Below, piece after piece: positions 17,589 to 25,570 of a DNA stretch of 64,000 nt (the stretch's first letter is position 1; every line of letters begins with the position of its first letter). The translations under genes were made by a program, and so were the position numbers. The stretch comes from Streptosporangium roseum DSM 43021 (GTDB lineage Bacteria > Actinomycetota > Actinomycetes > Streptosporangiales > Streptosporangiaceae): assembly GCF_000024865.1 (NCBI RefSeq), contig NC_013595.1:6696001-6760000 (forward strand), written 5' to 3'. A model generated the notes under the pieces. The model saw nothing but the letters and a program-made list of their open reading frames with translations. It had not been told where the DNA came from and did not search any database.

Positions 17589-18503
17589 CTACCAGCCGCG
17601 CTCGGCGAGGCGGTGCGGGGCCGGGATGTCGTCGACGTTGATGCCGACCATGGCCTCGCCCAGGCCGCGGGAGACCTTGGCGATGACGTCCGGGTCGTCG
17701 TAGAACGTGGTGGCCTTGACGATCGCGGCGGCGCGCTGGGCCGGGTTGCCGGACTTGAAGATGCCCGACCCGACGAACACGCCCTCGGCGCCGAGCTGCA
17801 TCATCATCGCGGCGTCGGCCGGGGTGGCGATGCCGCCGGCGGTGAAGAGCACGACCGGCAGCTTGCCGGTCTTGGCGACCTCGGCGACCAGCTCGTACGG
17901 CGCCTGCAGCTCCTTGGCCGCGACGAACAGCTCGTCCTCGGGCAGCGAGGACAGGCGCTTGAGCTCACCCCGGATCTTGCGCATGTGGGTGGTGGCGTTG
18001 GAGACGTCGCCGGTGCCCGCCTCGCCCTTGGAGCGGATCATCGCCGCGCCCTCGGTGATGCGGCGCAGCGCCTCGCCCAGGTTGGTCGCCCCGCAGACGA
18101 AGGGCACGGTGAACTGCCACTTGTCGATGTGGTTGGCGAAGTCGGCGGGGGTCAGCACCTCGGACTCGTCGACGTAGTCGACGCCGAGCGACTGGAGCAC
18201 CTGGGCCTCGACGAAGTGACCGATGCGGGCCTTGGCCATGACCGGGATCGAGACGGCGGCGATGATGCCGTCGATCATGTCGGGGTCGCTCATCCGGGAG
18301 ACACCGCCCTGGGCGCGGATGTCGGCGGGGACCCGCTCGAGCGCCATGACGGCGACGGCTCCGGCGTCCTCGGCGATCTTGGCCTGCTCGGCGTTGACGA
18401 CGTCCATGATGACGCCGCCCTTGAGCATCTCTGCCATGCCGCGCTTCACCCGGGCGGTTCCGGTGACGGCGGTCTCGGTGACTTCGGGCGTGCTGCTGGA
18501 CAC
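17589..18503 (-). CDS. pdxS: PLP synthase lyase subunit PdxS
   Basis: 304 residues. PdxS condenses ribose 5-phosphate, glyceraldehyde 3-phosphate and PdxT-derived ammonia to pyridoxal 5'-phosphate. The TIM-barrel signatures are RVKRGMAEMLKGGVIMDV, ALERVPADIRAQGGV, the catalytic lysine in SIPVMAKARIGHFVEAQ, the second in KGEAGTGDV, and FTAGGIATPADAA. The start is set at GTG 18503, with GAGG upstream; the frame extends to 18563 without family similarity. It is terminated by a strong hairpin, so pdxT is expressed separately. Confidence 0.96.
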   Translation of the reverse strand: MSSSTPEVTETAVTGTARVKRGMAEMLKGGVIMDVVNAEQAKIAEDAGAVAVMALERVPADIRAQGGVSRMSDPDMIDGIIAAVSIPVMAKARIGHFVEAQVLQSLGVDYVDESEVLTPADFANHIDKWQFTVPFVCGATNLGEALRRITEGAAMIRSKGEAGTGDVSNATTHMRKIRGELKRLSSLPEDELFVAAKELQAPYELVAEVAKTGKLPVVLFTAGGIATPADAAMMMQLGAEGVFVGSGIFKSGNPAQRAAAIVKATTFYDDPDVIAKVSRGLGEAMVGINVDDIPAPHRLAERGW

Positions 18504-18601
18504 GGTCTCTACCTCACGACGGCTGGTTGCGGAACATGGGCCGTCCGCGGGGACGGCCACCACGTCTCCATGGTAGGCGCTGATCCGCCTGTCCCCTTAC
18601 A

Positions 18602-18614
18602 CGACAACTTGTCG
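18602..18614. promoter_or_regulatory. Short dyad CGACAA-C-TTGTCG upstream of pdxS
   Basis: Perfect 6-bp inverted repeat with a single central base, about 100 bases upstream of the pdxS start and in the likely promoter region. It could be an operator, but no regulator gene is adjacent and the dyad is short. Confidence 0.2.
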
Positions 18615-18685
18615 CCATCGGGCGATCTTCTTGGACATCGTGTACGGCGGGAGCGCCGGCAGGCCGGCGGCGGCGGGCCCGGAGG

Positions 18686-19699
18686 TCAGGGGATGACGGG
18701 TTTGCGGGCGGCCAGGACGACCCACACCTGCCCGGGGGCGAAGTTCATCGGCTCCCCCGCGTCGGTGGTGAAGACGGTGCCGTCCTCCTCCGTCTCACGC
18801 GACCACCTGGCCTTGAAGGCCTTGCCGTCGCGGAGCACGATCGCGCTGCCCTTGCCGGTGCTGTGCACCAGGGGCGTGTAGCTCTGGTTCTTGTCGTGGA
18901 ACTCCGAGCGCTCGGTCTTGGTGTACTGCACGACGATCGTCGGCGCGCCGAGCTGGCCGCCTTCGGCCGCCATGTCCTTCTCGCCGTCCTGCCAGATCAG
19001 CCACTTGCCGGCGGCCTCCGACCAGCCGAAGGTGAAGCGGGCGGCCGGATATTTCACGCTGAACATCTTCTTGGGCACGCCCCCCTCGGGGGCGTCGCCG
19101 AAGGTGAAGCCGACGTCCTTGGCCTTGGTCGCCTTGGGTGCCTGGGCGAGCAGTTCCTTGGTGTTGGCGAACAGGTTGTAGGGCGCGTAACGGCCGGGCT
19201 GGCGGAAGTAGGCGCCCGGCGCCCGGCTGTCGGAGACGTCGAACAGCGACGACTGCGCGATGATCGGAAGCATCTTGGTCTGCGCGCCCGAGTAGGCGAA
19301 GGCGGGCTTGCCGAACTGCGGCACGATGTGCAGGTCGGAGATCCGGGCGCTGCGGACCGGGCCGATCTTGGGCGGGATCTTCGAGGAGAAGATCGCCATC
19401 AGGCGCGTCAGACCCGCCTCGACCTGTTCGACGTAGACGATGTCGGCGCTCTTGAGGCCGAGCTGCGGCTTGCCCGCCGAGGTGTTCTCGATCTTCGCCG
19501 CGAGCACGGCCCTGCGGGCGGCCCCGGGCAGGCCGGTGAAGGGATGGGCCGGCTCGGGGGTCGGGGTCGCCTCCGCGGGCGGAGCGGTGGCCGCCTGCGG
19601 GTTCTTCCCTGGGGCCGGCTCATCGGAGGAACAGGCCGCGGCCGGAGCCAGAACGGCGACTCCCGCCAGCGTGACGGCGATCATCCGGGGCACCCGCAC
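18686..19699 (-). CDS. DUF3048 lipoprotein (YerB-like)
   Basis: 337 residues. A type II signal peptide ends in the lipobox PAAAC (Cys23), followed by a disordered Pro/Ala/Thr linker (25-50). The body matches the DUF3048 family: HPFTGLPG, AAKIENTSAGKPQLGL, ADIVYVEQVEAGLTRLMAIF, and the C-terminal GKAFKARWSR and DAGEPMNFAPGQVWVVL segments. The family has no established biochemical role; exported, membrane-anchored proteins of this kind occur in Bacillus (YerB) and many actinomycetes. It lies between pdxS and the PIM genes on the same strand, with non-coding gaps of 182 and 118 bases. Confidence 0.85.
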   Translation of the reverse strand: MRVPRMIAVTLAGVAVLAPAAACSSDEPAPGKNPQAATAPPAEATPTPEPAHPFTGLPGAARRAVLAAKIENTSAGKPQLGLKSADIVYVEQVEAGLTRLMAIFSSKIPPKIGPVRSARISDLHIVPQFGKPAFAYSGAQTKMLPIIAQSSLFDVSDSRAPGAYFRQPGRYAPYNLFANTKELLAQAPKATKAKDVGFTFGDAPEGGVPKKMFSVKYPAARFTFGWSEAAGKWLIWQDGEKDMAAEGGQLGAPTIVVQYTKTERSEFHDKNQSYTPLVHSTGKGSAIVLRDGKAFKARWSRETEEDGTVFTTDAGEPMNFAPGQVWVVLAARKPVIP

Positions 19700-19817
19700 G
19701 GCTCATCTCCTCAAATCGGCCATGAAACGCCCAAGAGCTTACCTGTGCCCGACTTGCCGGATACCCCCCTTTGTGTGCGTCCTATTCACCCGACCGATAT
19801 CTGGCCGTCTGCGCGCC

Positions 19818-20357
19818 CTATTCGGCGGCGAGGGCCTGCGGGGGCGTGTCGTCGATCTCGAAGAAGTCCGGATACTCCGTGTGCCCGGCCAGTCGCAGCG
19901 TGCGCGCGAGCCAGCGGCGCTGGGCCGCGCGGGTCACGCCGACCGCGTTGTTGTAGAAGCGGCGCGAGTAGAGCACCTTGGCCACCGCGGCGCCGAGCTC
20001 CTCCAGCAGGTCGGGGCCCGCCGGGGTGGCGGCCACCCGGTCGCGGAAGCGCTCCTGGTCGACCACCGCCCGCAGGGTGCGCGACAGGTCGCTCTCGGCG
20101 TGCTCGCGCTCCTCGGGCCCCGCCGTACGGGCCTCGTGGGCCGCCGCGGCCAGCACCAGGCTCGTCGCCGGGTCCAGGACGCGGGACGCCGCCAGTTCCA
20201 GGCAGACGGCGGTCCGCCGTACCAGGGCGGCGTCCAGGGACTCGCGGGCCAGCTCCAGCCGGATGTGGAGCCGGTCCAGCCGGCCCGCCCGCCAGGAGAT
20301 GTAGACGGCGGTGAGCAGCACGATCGCACCCACCACCAGGATCAGCGTGGTGGTCAC
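19818..20357 (-). CDS. LemA-like membrane protein, divergent
   Basis: 179 residues: one N-terminal membrane helix (about 4-22, LILVVGAIVLLTAVYISW), then a helical cytoplasmic or extracytoplasmic domain. The pattern RLDRLHIRLELARESLDAALVRR after the helix and RRFYNNAVGVTRA...RLAGHTEYPDFFEID near the C-terminus closely parallels LemA proteins (start of the four-helix domain, then RFYNDAV and a terminal phenylalanine-acidic segment). I therefore call it LemA-like by pattern, not certainty; it could simply be a conserved actinobacterial membrane protein. Its start overlaps the pimA stop by 4 bases, so it is coupled to PIM synthesis. In mycobacteria this position is held by a Nudix gene. Confidence 0.6.
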   Translation of the reverse strand: MTTTLILVVGAIVLLTAVYISWRAGRLDRLHIRLELARESLDAALVRRTAVCLELAASRVLDPATSLVLAAAAHEARTAGPEEREHAESDLSRTLRAVVDQERFRDRVAATPAGPDLLEELGAAVAKVLYSRRFYNNAVGVTRAAQRRWLARTLRLAGHTEYPDFFEIDDTPPQALAAE

Positions 20358-21481
20358 GGCGTGTCGTCCTCCTCCACCCCGGCCGTGCTGGCCACGGTCT
20401 CGTATACGCGCAGGACGTCGCGGGCGACCGTGGACCAGTCGTACTTCCGGACGGCCTGGCGGGCCTCCTGCGACAGCTTGGCCCGGCGTTCGGGGGCGTC
20501 GAGCAGGGCGGCGGCCTCGCGGGCGAGCGACCCGGCGTCGCCGGTCTCGAACAGCGCCCCGGCCTGGCCGTCGTCGAGCACCTTGCGGAAGGCCGGGATG
20601 TCGCTGGCCAGGATCGCGGCCCCGGCCGACATCGCCTCGGTGAGCACGATGCCGAAGCTCTCACCGCCCAGGTTGGGCGCGCAGAACACGTCGACCGAGT
20701 GGTAGGCGCGGACCTTGTCCTCCTCGCTGACCATGCCGAGCAGGCCGATCCTGTCGTGGAAGCGGGCCGGGACCTTCTCCAGCACCTCGCCGGCGTCGCC
20801 GGGCCCGGCGATGAGCAGGCGCAGCCCGGGCCGCTCGGCCGCCAGCAGGGTGAACGCCTCCAGTAGCACCGGCAGGCCCTTGCGGGGCTCGTCCATCCGG
20901 CCGAGGAAGCCGATCACCTCACCCTCGTCCCAGCCCGGCAGCGGCTCCGCCTCGCTGTAGCGGCTGACCGTCACCCCGTTCGGGATGAGCACGGCGTCGC
21001 CGCCGATGAACTCGACCAGGGTCTTCCTGGCCGCGTCCGACACCGCGATCCGGGCGGTGATCTTCTCCAGCGCGCTCGTGATCACGGGCGACGCGACCGA
21101 GAACGCGCGGGAACGGCCGTAGGAGGCGTGGAAGGTGCCCACGATCGGCCCTCTGGCCACCCAGCAGGCGAGCAGGCCCACCGAGGGGATGAACGGTTCG
21201 TGCACGTGCAGCACGTCGAAGCGGCCCTCGCGCACCCAGCGGCGCACCCGGTTGGCCGACAGGAACCCGAACGACATCCTGGCCACCGACCCGTTGAAGG
21301 GGACGGGGACCGCACGGCCGACCGAGGTCACGTACGGCGGCAGCGACGCGTCGTCGCCCGCCGGCGCGATCACCTGAACCTGGTGACCGTCCTCCATCAG
21401 CGCCTCGGCGAGGTCGCGGATGTGCACCTGCACCCCGCCCGGCACGTCCCACATGTAGGGACAGACGATGCCGACCCTCAT
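20354..21481 (-). CDS. pimA: Phosphatidylinositol alpha-mannosyltransferase PimA
   Basis: 375 residues, GT4 family, GT-B fold. PimA transfers mannose from GDP-mannose to the 2-position of phosphatidylinositol at the inner face of the plasma membrane, the first step of PIM synthesis. The visible features are YMWDVPGGVQVHI at the N-terminus, HVHEPFIPS, the nucleotide-sugar segment GRMDEPRKGL and the EX7E-type motif in GGESFGIVLTEAMSAG. Its neighbours pgsA and an HtrB/PatA-like acyltransferase lie directly upstream, which makes the PimA assignment much firmer than fold alone would. Confidence 0.93.
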   Translation of the reverse strand: MRVGIVCPYMWDVPGGVQVHIRDLAEALMEDGHQVQVIAPAGDDASLPPYVTSVGRAVPVPFNGSVARMSFGFLSANRVRRWVREGRFDVLHVHEPFIPSVGLLACWVARGPIVGTFHASYGRSRAFSVASPVITSALEKITARIAVSDAARKTLVEFIGGDAVLIPNGVTVSRYSEAEPLPGWDEGEVIGFLGRMDEPRKGLPVLLEAFTLLAAERPGLRLLIAGPGDAGEVLEKVPARFHDRIGLLGMVSEEDKVRAYHSVDVFCAPNLGGESFGIVLTEAMSAGAAILASDIPAFRKVLDDGQAGALFETGDAGSLAREAAALLDAPERRAKLSQEARQAVRKYDWSTVARDVLRVYETVASTAGVEEDDTP

Positions 21482-21569
21482 TGCTCTTCCACCGTCCCTC
21501 GTCCGCCTCGCGGAGAGCCTGCTCCGTCGTGCCCCCTCCGCTCACCGTGCCGGGCCCGGCCGCGCCTGC

Positions 21570-22484
21570 TCATCCGCGGGGCTCCAGATCCTCAAGCCAG
21601 AGCCGCTGGAGCATGTGCCAGTCTTCCGGGTGCTCGGTGATGCCCTTCTCGAAGACCGTGGCCAGGTCCTGCATGACGGCGGCCACCTTCTCCTTGCGGG
21701 TGCCCTCGGCGGGGACCGCGATCTCCTGGTGGAACTGCAGGCCCCAGTCGCGCCCCTCGAAGTAGAGGATCGCCGGGATCAGGGCGGCTCCGGTGTGCAC
21801 CGCCAGCAGTCCGGGACCGGCGGGCATGCGCGTGGCCGAGCCGAAGAACTGCACCTCGACGCCCTTGGCGGTCAGGTCGCGCTCGGCGGGCAGGGCTACC
21901 GGGCGGCCGGCCCGCAGCCGCTGCGCCAGGGTGCCGAAGGTGTGGCTCTCCCCGCCGGTGAGCGGCAGCACCTCCATGCCCAGCCCCTGGCGGAAGGCGG
22001 TGTAGCGGTGGAACAGCGACTCTGGCCTGAGCCGCTCGGCGACGGTGGTGAACGGGTGCCCCTTGGCGACGAACCAGGCGCCCGCCTGGTCCCAGTTTCC
22101 CATGTGCGGCAGGGCCAGCACCACGCCCCGCCCCTTGGCCAGGTTGTCGTAGACCTGCTCGTCGCCGACGACCTTCATCCGGGAGAGGATCTCCTCGGCG
22201 GGCATGGAGGGCAGCCGGAACACCTCGTGGAAGTAGCGGAAGTAGGAGCGCATGCCCTCGCGGCTCAGCTCCCGGATCGCCGGATCGTCCGGCGAGGTGC
22301 CCCTGACCCGGGCGAGGTTGGACTCCAGGCGGCGGACCGAGCCGCCGTGGCGCTTCCAGAGCCGGTCGGCGGCCTTGCGGAAGGCCCAGGCGGTGAGCCG
22401 TTCGGGGAGGCGGGGCACGAGCGTCCAGCCGGCGCCGAACCCGGCGGCGACGAGACGATCCTGCAAGGACGGCTTGTCGGTCAT
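21570..22484 (-). CDS. PIM acyltransferase (PatA/HtrB-like)
   Basis: 304 residues from ATG 22484; the frame extends further upstream but only as a shadow of pgsA. It belongs to the LpxL/HtrB lysophospholipid acyltransferase family, with the catalytic HX4D motif in LPHMGNWDQAG (about 125-135) and the ALPAERDLTAKGVEVQFFG segment typical of the group. In mycobacteria the gene at this position, PatA, palmitoylates the mannose of PIM1/PIM2. It lies 11 bases after pgsA and 88 bases before pimA, in one operon. Confidence 0.9.
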   Translation of the reverse strand: MTDKPSLQDRLVAAGFGAGWTLVPRLPERLTAWAFRKAADRLWKRHGGSVRRLESNLARVRGTSPDDPAIRELSREGMRSYFRYFHEVFRLPSMPAEEILSRMKVVGDEQVYDNLAKGRGVVLALPHMGNWDQAGAWFVAKGHPFTTVAERLRPESLFHRYTAFRQGLGMEVLPLTGGESHTFGTLAQRLRAGRPVALPAERDLTAKGVEVQFFGSATRMPAGPGLLAVHTGAALIPAILYFEGRDWGLQFHQEIAVPAEGTRKEKVAAVMQDLATVFEKGITEHPEDWHMLQRLWLEDLEPRG

Positions 22485-22495
22485 CGCTCTCCCGA

Positions 22496-23113
22496 TCAGC
22501 GGAGGGTCTGGGGCGGGACGGAGACGGCCTGGCGGTGGACGTGCAGCAGGCGCTGAGCGACGGTGACCGCGCTGGCGGCGGCGAGCAGCCAGAGCCCGGC
22601 GGCCAGGATGTAGGGCACGCCGAGGCCGCCGAGACCGGCGGAGACCAGGCCGACGACCAGGCGCTCGGGCCGTTCCGCGAGGCCGACGTCGCACGTCAGG
22701 CCCAGCCCCTCGGCCCTGGCCTTGACGTAGGACACCACCGCGCCCGCCACGAGGCAGAACAGCGCGACCCCGGCCAGCACCGGCTGGTCGCTCACCATGA
22801 ACCAGATCACCAGCCCGGAGAAGATCCCGGCGTCGCCCACCCGGTCGAGGGTGGAGTCGAGGAAGGCGCCCCAGACGCTTCCCTGCCCGACCATCCTGGC
22901 CATGACCCCGTCGAGAAGGTCGGCCAGCACGAAAAACGTGATCACCACCGTGCCGGGGAACAACTCTCCCCGGGGGTAGAAGAAGAGGGCTGCGGCGACG
23001 GTGCCGAGCGTGCCGACCGCGGTGACCACGTTGGGGCTGATCCCTCGGCGGGCGAGTGCCCTGCCCAGGGGGGTCAAGACTCGGGTTACGGCGGGGCGCA
23101 GAAGTTTCAGCAT
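22496..23113 (-). CDS. pgsA: Phosphatidylinositol phosphate synthase (CDP-alcohol phosphotransferase)
   Basis: 205 residues with about six membrane helices. The full CDP-alcohol phosphotransferase signature D-x2-D-G-x2-A-R-x8-G-x3-D-x3-D is present (LADLLDGVMAR through FLDSTLDRVGD, about 65-92). With the acyltransferase and pimA immediately downstream it most likely makes phosphatidylinositol phosphate from CDP-diacylglycerol and inositol phosphate (PgsA1/PIPS) rather than phosphatidylglycerol phosphate. The start is ATG 23113. It is the first gene of the PIM operon in this genome because the HIT gene that precedes it in mycobacteria lies 6 kb away here. Confidence 0.92.
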   Translation of the reverse strand: MLKLLRPAVTRVLTPLGRALARRGISPNVVTAVGTLGTVAAALFFYPRGELFPGTVVITFFVLADLLDGVMARMVGQGSVWGAFLDSTLDRVGDAGIFSGLVIWFMVSDQPVLAGVALFCLVAGAVVSYVKARAEGLGLTCDVGLAERPERLVVGLVSAGLGGLGVPYILAAGLWLLAAASAVTVAQRLLHVHRQAVSVPPQTLR

Positions 23114-23129
23114 CGCGCTCTGATCGTAG

Positions 23130-23177
23130 GCCAATCCGCTTGTGAGCGTGCATCCAACGCTCCGCAAGCGGTTTGGC
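23130..23177. promoter_or_regulatory. Spaced inverted repeat between pgsA and EF-G-like gene
   Basis: Arms GCCAATCCGCTTG (23130-23142) and CAAGCGGTTTGGC (23165-23177) match as an inverted repeat in 12 of 13 positions with a 22-base spacer. It lies in the divergent promoter region, close to the pgsA start. A related CAAGCGGATTTG occurs just before the HIT gene (30085-30096). Confidence 0.4.
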
Positions 23178-23309
23178 CCGGAGCTCTTGTGATATTCGCC
23201 ACATGGGTATTTGGTGAACAGACCGCGTCCTCGCAGTGGACGGACGCGGCAGCGGACCCGAGGGTGTGGCCGCACCTGGCCGCGCTCCGGCAACGACGCG
23301 GGAGGCGAC

Positions 23310-25442
23310 GTGGCAGAGAAAGCAACCGGCGGGGCAGCGGGAGCCGCGGGGAGGGCACCTGCGGCCGACCGGCCGGACATGGTCAGGAATGTCGTGCTGG
23401 TCGGCCATTCCGGCGCGGGGAAGACGACGCTCGTGGAGGCGCTTCTGGCCGCTACCCGGACCGTCCAGCGGCCCGGCCGGGTCGAGGACGGCACCACGGT
23501 CAGCGACTTCGACGAGGTCGAGGTGCGCCAGCAGCGCTCGGTGAACCTGACCGTCGCCCCGATGGTCCACAACGACATCAAGATCAACCTACTGGACACC
23601 CCCGGCTACGCCGACTTCGTCGGCGACCTGCGCGCCGGGCTGCGCGCGGCCGACGCGGCGCTGTTCGTGGTCTCGGCGTCCGAGGGCGTGGACGGCCTGA
23701 CGCGGATGCTGTGGGAGGAGTGCGCGACGGTCGGGATGCCGCGGGCGGTCGTGATCACGAAGATCGACCACCAGCGGGCCGACTTCGAGGAGGCCCTCAC
23801 CGCCTGCCAGGACCTCTTCGGCGAGGGAGTGGCCCCGCTGTACCTGCCGGTGGTCACCAACGGCCGGATGAACGGCCTGATCGGGCTGCTGACCCAGAAG
23901 TTCTACAACTACGCCACCGGGACCCGGACCGAGAACGCCCCGGGGCCCTCCTACGAGGACCAGATCGAGCAGTACCGCGGCGCCCTGATCGAGGGGATCA
24001 TCCAGGAGAGCGAGGACGAGTCCCTGATGGACCGTTACCTCTCCGGGGAGGAGATCGACACCAAGGTCCTCATCGACGACCTGGAGAAGGCGGTCGCGCG
24101 CGGCGGCTTCTACCCGGTGCTCGCCACCGGGACCGGCGTGGGCGCGACGGAGGTCCTCGAACTCATCACCCAGGGCTTCCCCTCCCCCCTGGAGCACCCG
24201 ATGCCGGAGATCACCGAGATCGGCGGCGCGCCGGTCGCCGGCATCACCTGCGACCCCGACGGACCGCTGGTGGCCGAGGTCGTCAAGACCACCAGCGACC
24301 CCTACGTGGGCCGGATCAGCCTGGTGCGGGTGTTCTCCGGGACGCTGCGCCCGGACATGACCGTCCACGTCTCCGGGCACGGCATGGCCGACCGCGGCCA
24401 CGAGGACCACGACGTGGACGAGCGCATCGGCGCGCTGTCCTCGCCCCTGGGCAAGCTGCAGCGGACGACCGGCAAATGCGTGGCCGGCGACATCGTGGCG
24501 GTGGCCAAGCTGTCGCGCGCGGAGACCGGCGACACCCTTTCCGACAAGGACCGGCCGCTGCTGATGACCTCCTGGACGATGCCCGATCCGCTGCTGCCGG
24601 TGGCGATCCAGGCCAGGTCCAAGGCGGACGACGACAAACTGGGCCAGGCGCTGCAGCGGCTGGTCGCCGAGGACCCCACGCTCCGGCTGGAGAACAACGC
24701 CGAGACCCGGCAGCTCGTGCTGTGGTGCATGGGCGAGGCCCACGCCGACGTGCTGCTGGACCGGCTGAGCAAGCGGCACGGCGTCGAGGTGGAGAAGATC
24801 GAGCTGCGGGTCCCGCTCCGGGAGACCTTCGGCGGCAGGTGCCAGGCGCTGGGACGCAACGTCAAACAGACCGGCGGTCACGGGCAGTTCGCCATCTGCC
24901 ATCTGGAGGTCGAGCCCCTGCCCTCCGGCGAGGGCTTCGAGTTCGTGGACAAGATCGTCGGTGGTGTGGTCCCGCGCCAGTTCATCCCCTCGGTGGAGAA
25001 GGGCGTCCGCACCCAGATGCAGCGCGGCGTGGTGGCCGGCTATCCCATGGTGGACGTGCGGGTGACGCTGTACGACGGCAAGGCCCACTCGGTCGACTCC
25101 TCCGACATGGCTTTCCAGATCGCCGGGGCCCTCGCGCTGAAGGAGGCCGCGGCCAAGGTGCCGACCCTGCTGCTGGAACCGGTCGACGAGGTGGCCGTGC
25201 TGGTCTCCGACGACCACGTCGGCGCCGTGATGTCCGACCTGTCCTCCCGCCGCGGCCGGGTCCTCGGCACCGAGCAGGTCGGCATCGGCCGTACCCTCGT
25301 CCGGGCCGAGGTGCCCGAGCTGGAGATCACCCGCTACGCCATCGATCTGAGATCGATGTCACACGGCACGGGGACGTTCCAGCGCACCTTCCTGCGTTAT
25401 GAGCCGCTCCCGGCCCACCTGGTGGACAAGGTCGCCGGTTGA
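23310..25442 (+). CDS. Elongation factor G-like GTPase (EF-G2 type)
   Basis: 710 residues from GTG 23310, with GGAGG 4 bases upstream; the frame runs upstream to 23211 without family character. EF-G domains are present in order: G domain with P-loop VLVGHSGAGKTTL (about 28-40), LLDTPGYADFVGDL (G3) and VITKID (G4); domain II (YVGRISLVRVFSGTL); domains III-V including RGVVAGYPMVDVRVTLYDG. The P-loop GHSGAGKT differs from AHIDAGKT of canonical EF-G and matches the EF-G-like paralogue of actinomycetes. Mycobacterial EF-G2 binds GTP but lacks ribosome-stimulated hydrolysis, so a role in translocation should not be assumed. It starts a plus-strand block inserted in the PIM region. Confidence 0.9.
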   Translation: MAEKATGGAAGAAGRAPAADRPDMVRNVVLVGHSGAGKTTLVEALLAATRTVQRPGRVEDGTTVSDFDEVEVRQQRSVNLTVAPMVHNDIKINLLDTPGYADFVGDLRAGLRAADAALFVVSASEGVDGLTRMLWEECATVGMPRAVVITKIDHQRADFEEALTACQDLFGEGVAPLYLPVVTNGRMNGLIGLLTQKFYNYATGTRTENAPGPSYEDQIEQYRGALIEGIIQESEDESLMDRYLSGEEIDTKVLIDDLEKAVARGGFYPVLATGTGVGATEVLELITQGFPSPLEHPMPEITEIGGAPVAGITCDPDGPLVAEVVKTTSDPYVGRISLVRVFSGTLRPDMTVHVSGHGMADRGHEDHDVDERIGALSSPLGKLQRTTGKCVAGDIVAVAKLSRAETGDTLSDKDRPLLMTSWTMPDPLLPVAIQARSKADDDKLGQALQRLVAEDPTLRLENNAETRQLVLWCMGEAHADVLLDRLSKRHGVEVEKIELRVPLRETFGGRCQALGRNVKQTGGHGQFAICHLEVEPLPSGEGFEFVDKIVGGVVPRQFIPSVEKGVRTQMQRGVVAGYPMVDVRVTLYDGKAHSVDSSDMAFQIAGALALKEAAAKVPTLLLEPVDEVAVLVSDDHVGAVMSDLSSRRGRVLGTEQVGIGRTLVRAEVPELEITRYAIDLRSMSHGTGTFQRTFLRYEPLPAHLVDKVAG

Positions 25443-25450
25443 TCGCCCCG

Positions 25451-25482
25451 GGGAGGCGTGAAGCATCCGGCTCACGCCTCCC
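25451..25482 (+). terminator. Terminator after the EF-G-like gene
   Basis: Perfect 11-bp stem GGGAGGCGTGA/TCACGCCTCCC with a 10-base loop, 8 bases after the stop codon. It is followed by AAAAAGTT, so it lacks a T run in the sense direction. Confidence 0.7.
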
Positions 25483-25502
25483 AAAAAGTTCCCCACGTAA
25501 CG

Positions 25503-25512
25503 GTGACGTCAC
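25503..25512. promoter_or_regulatory. GTGACGTCAC palindrome upstream of the GHL10 gene
   Basis: Perfect 10-bp palindrome about 60 bases before the ATG at 25571, in a relatively AT-rich promoter stretch (GATTTCTTTTTTCC follows). It is a possible operator; short palindromes also arise by chance. Confidence 0.25.
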
Positions 25513-25570
25513 GAAACGATTTCTTTTTTCCGGCCAAAGCACGCCGGTCCCGATGCCACACTGAGGAACC

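Noticed and set aside
23589..25217. Open frame of 542 codons opposite the EF-G-like gene
   Set aside because: Antisense to a complete GTPase; no motif or ribosome site.
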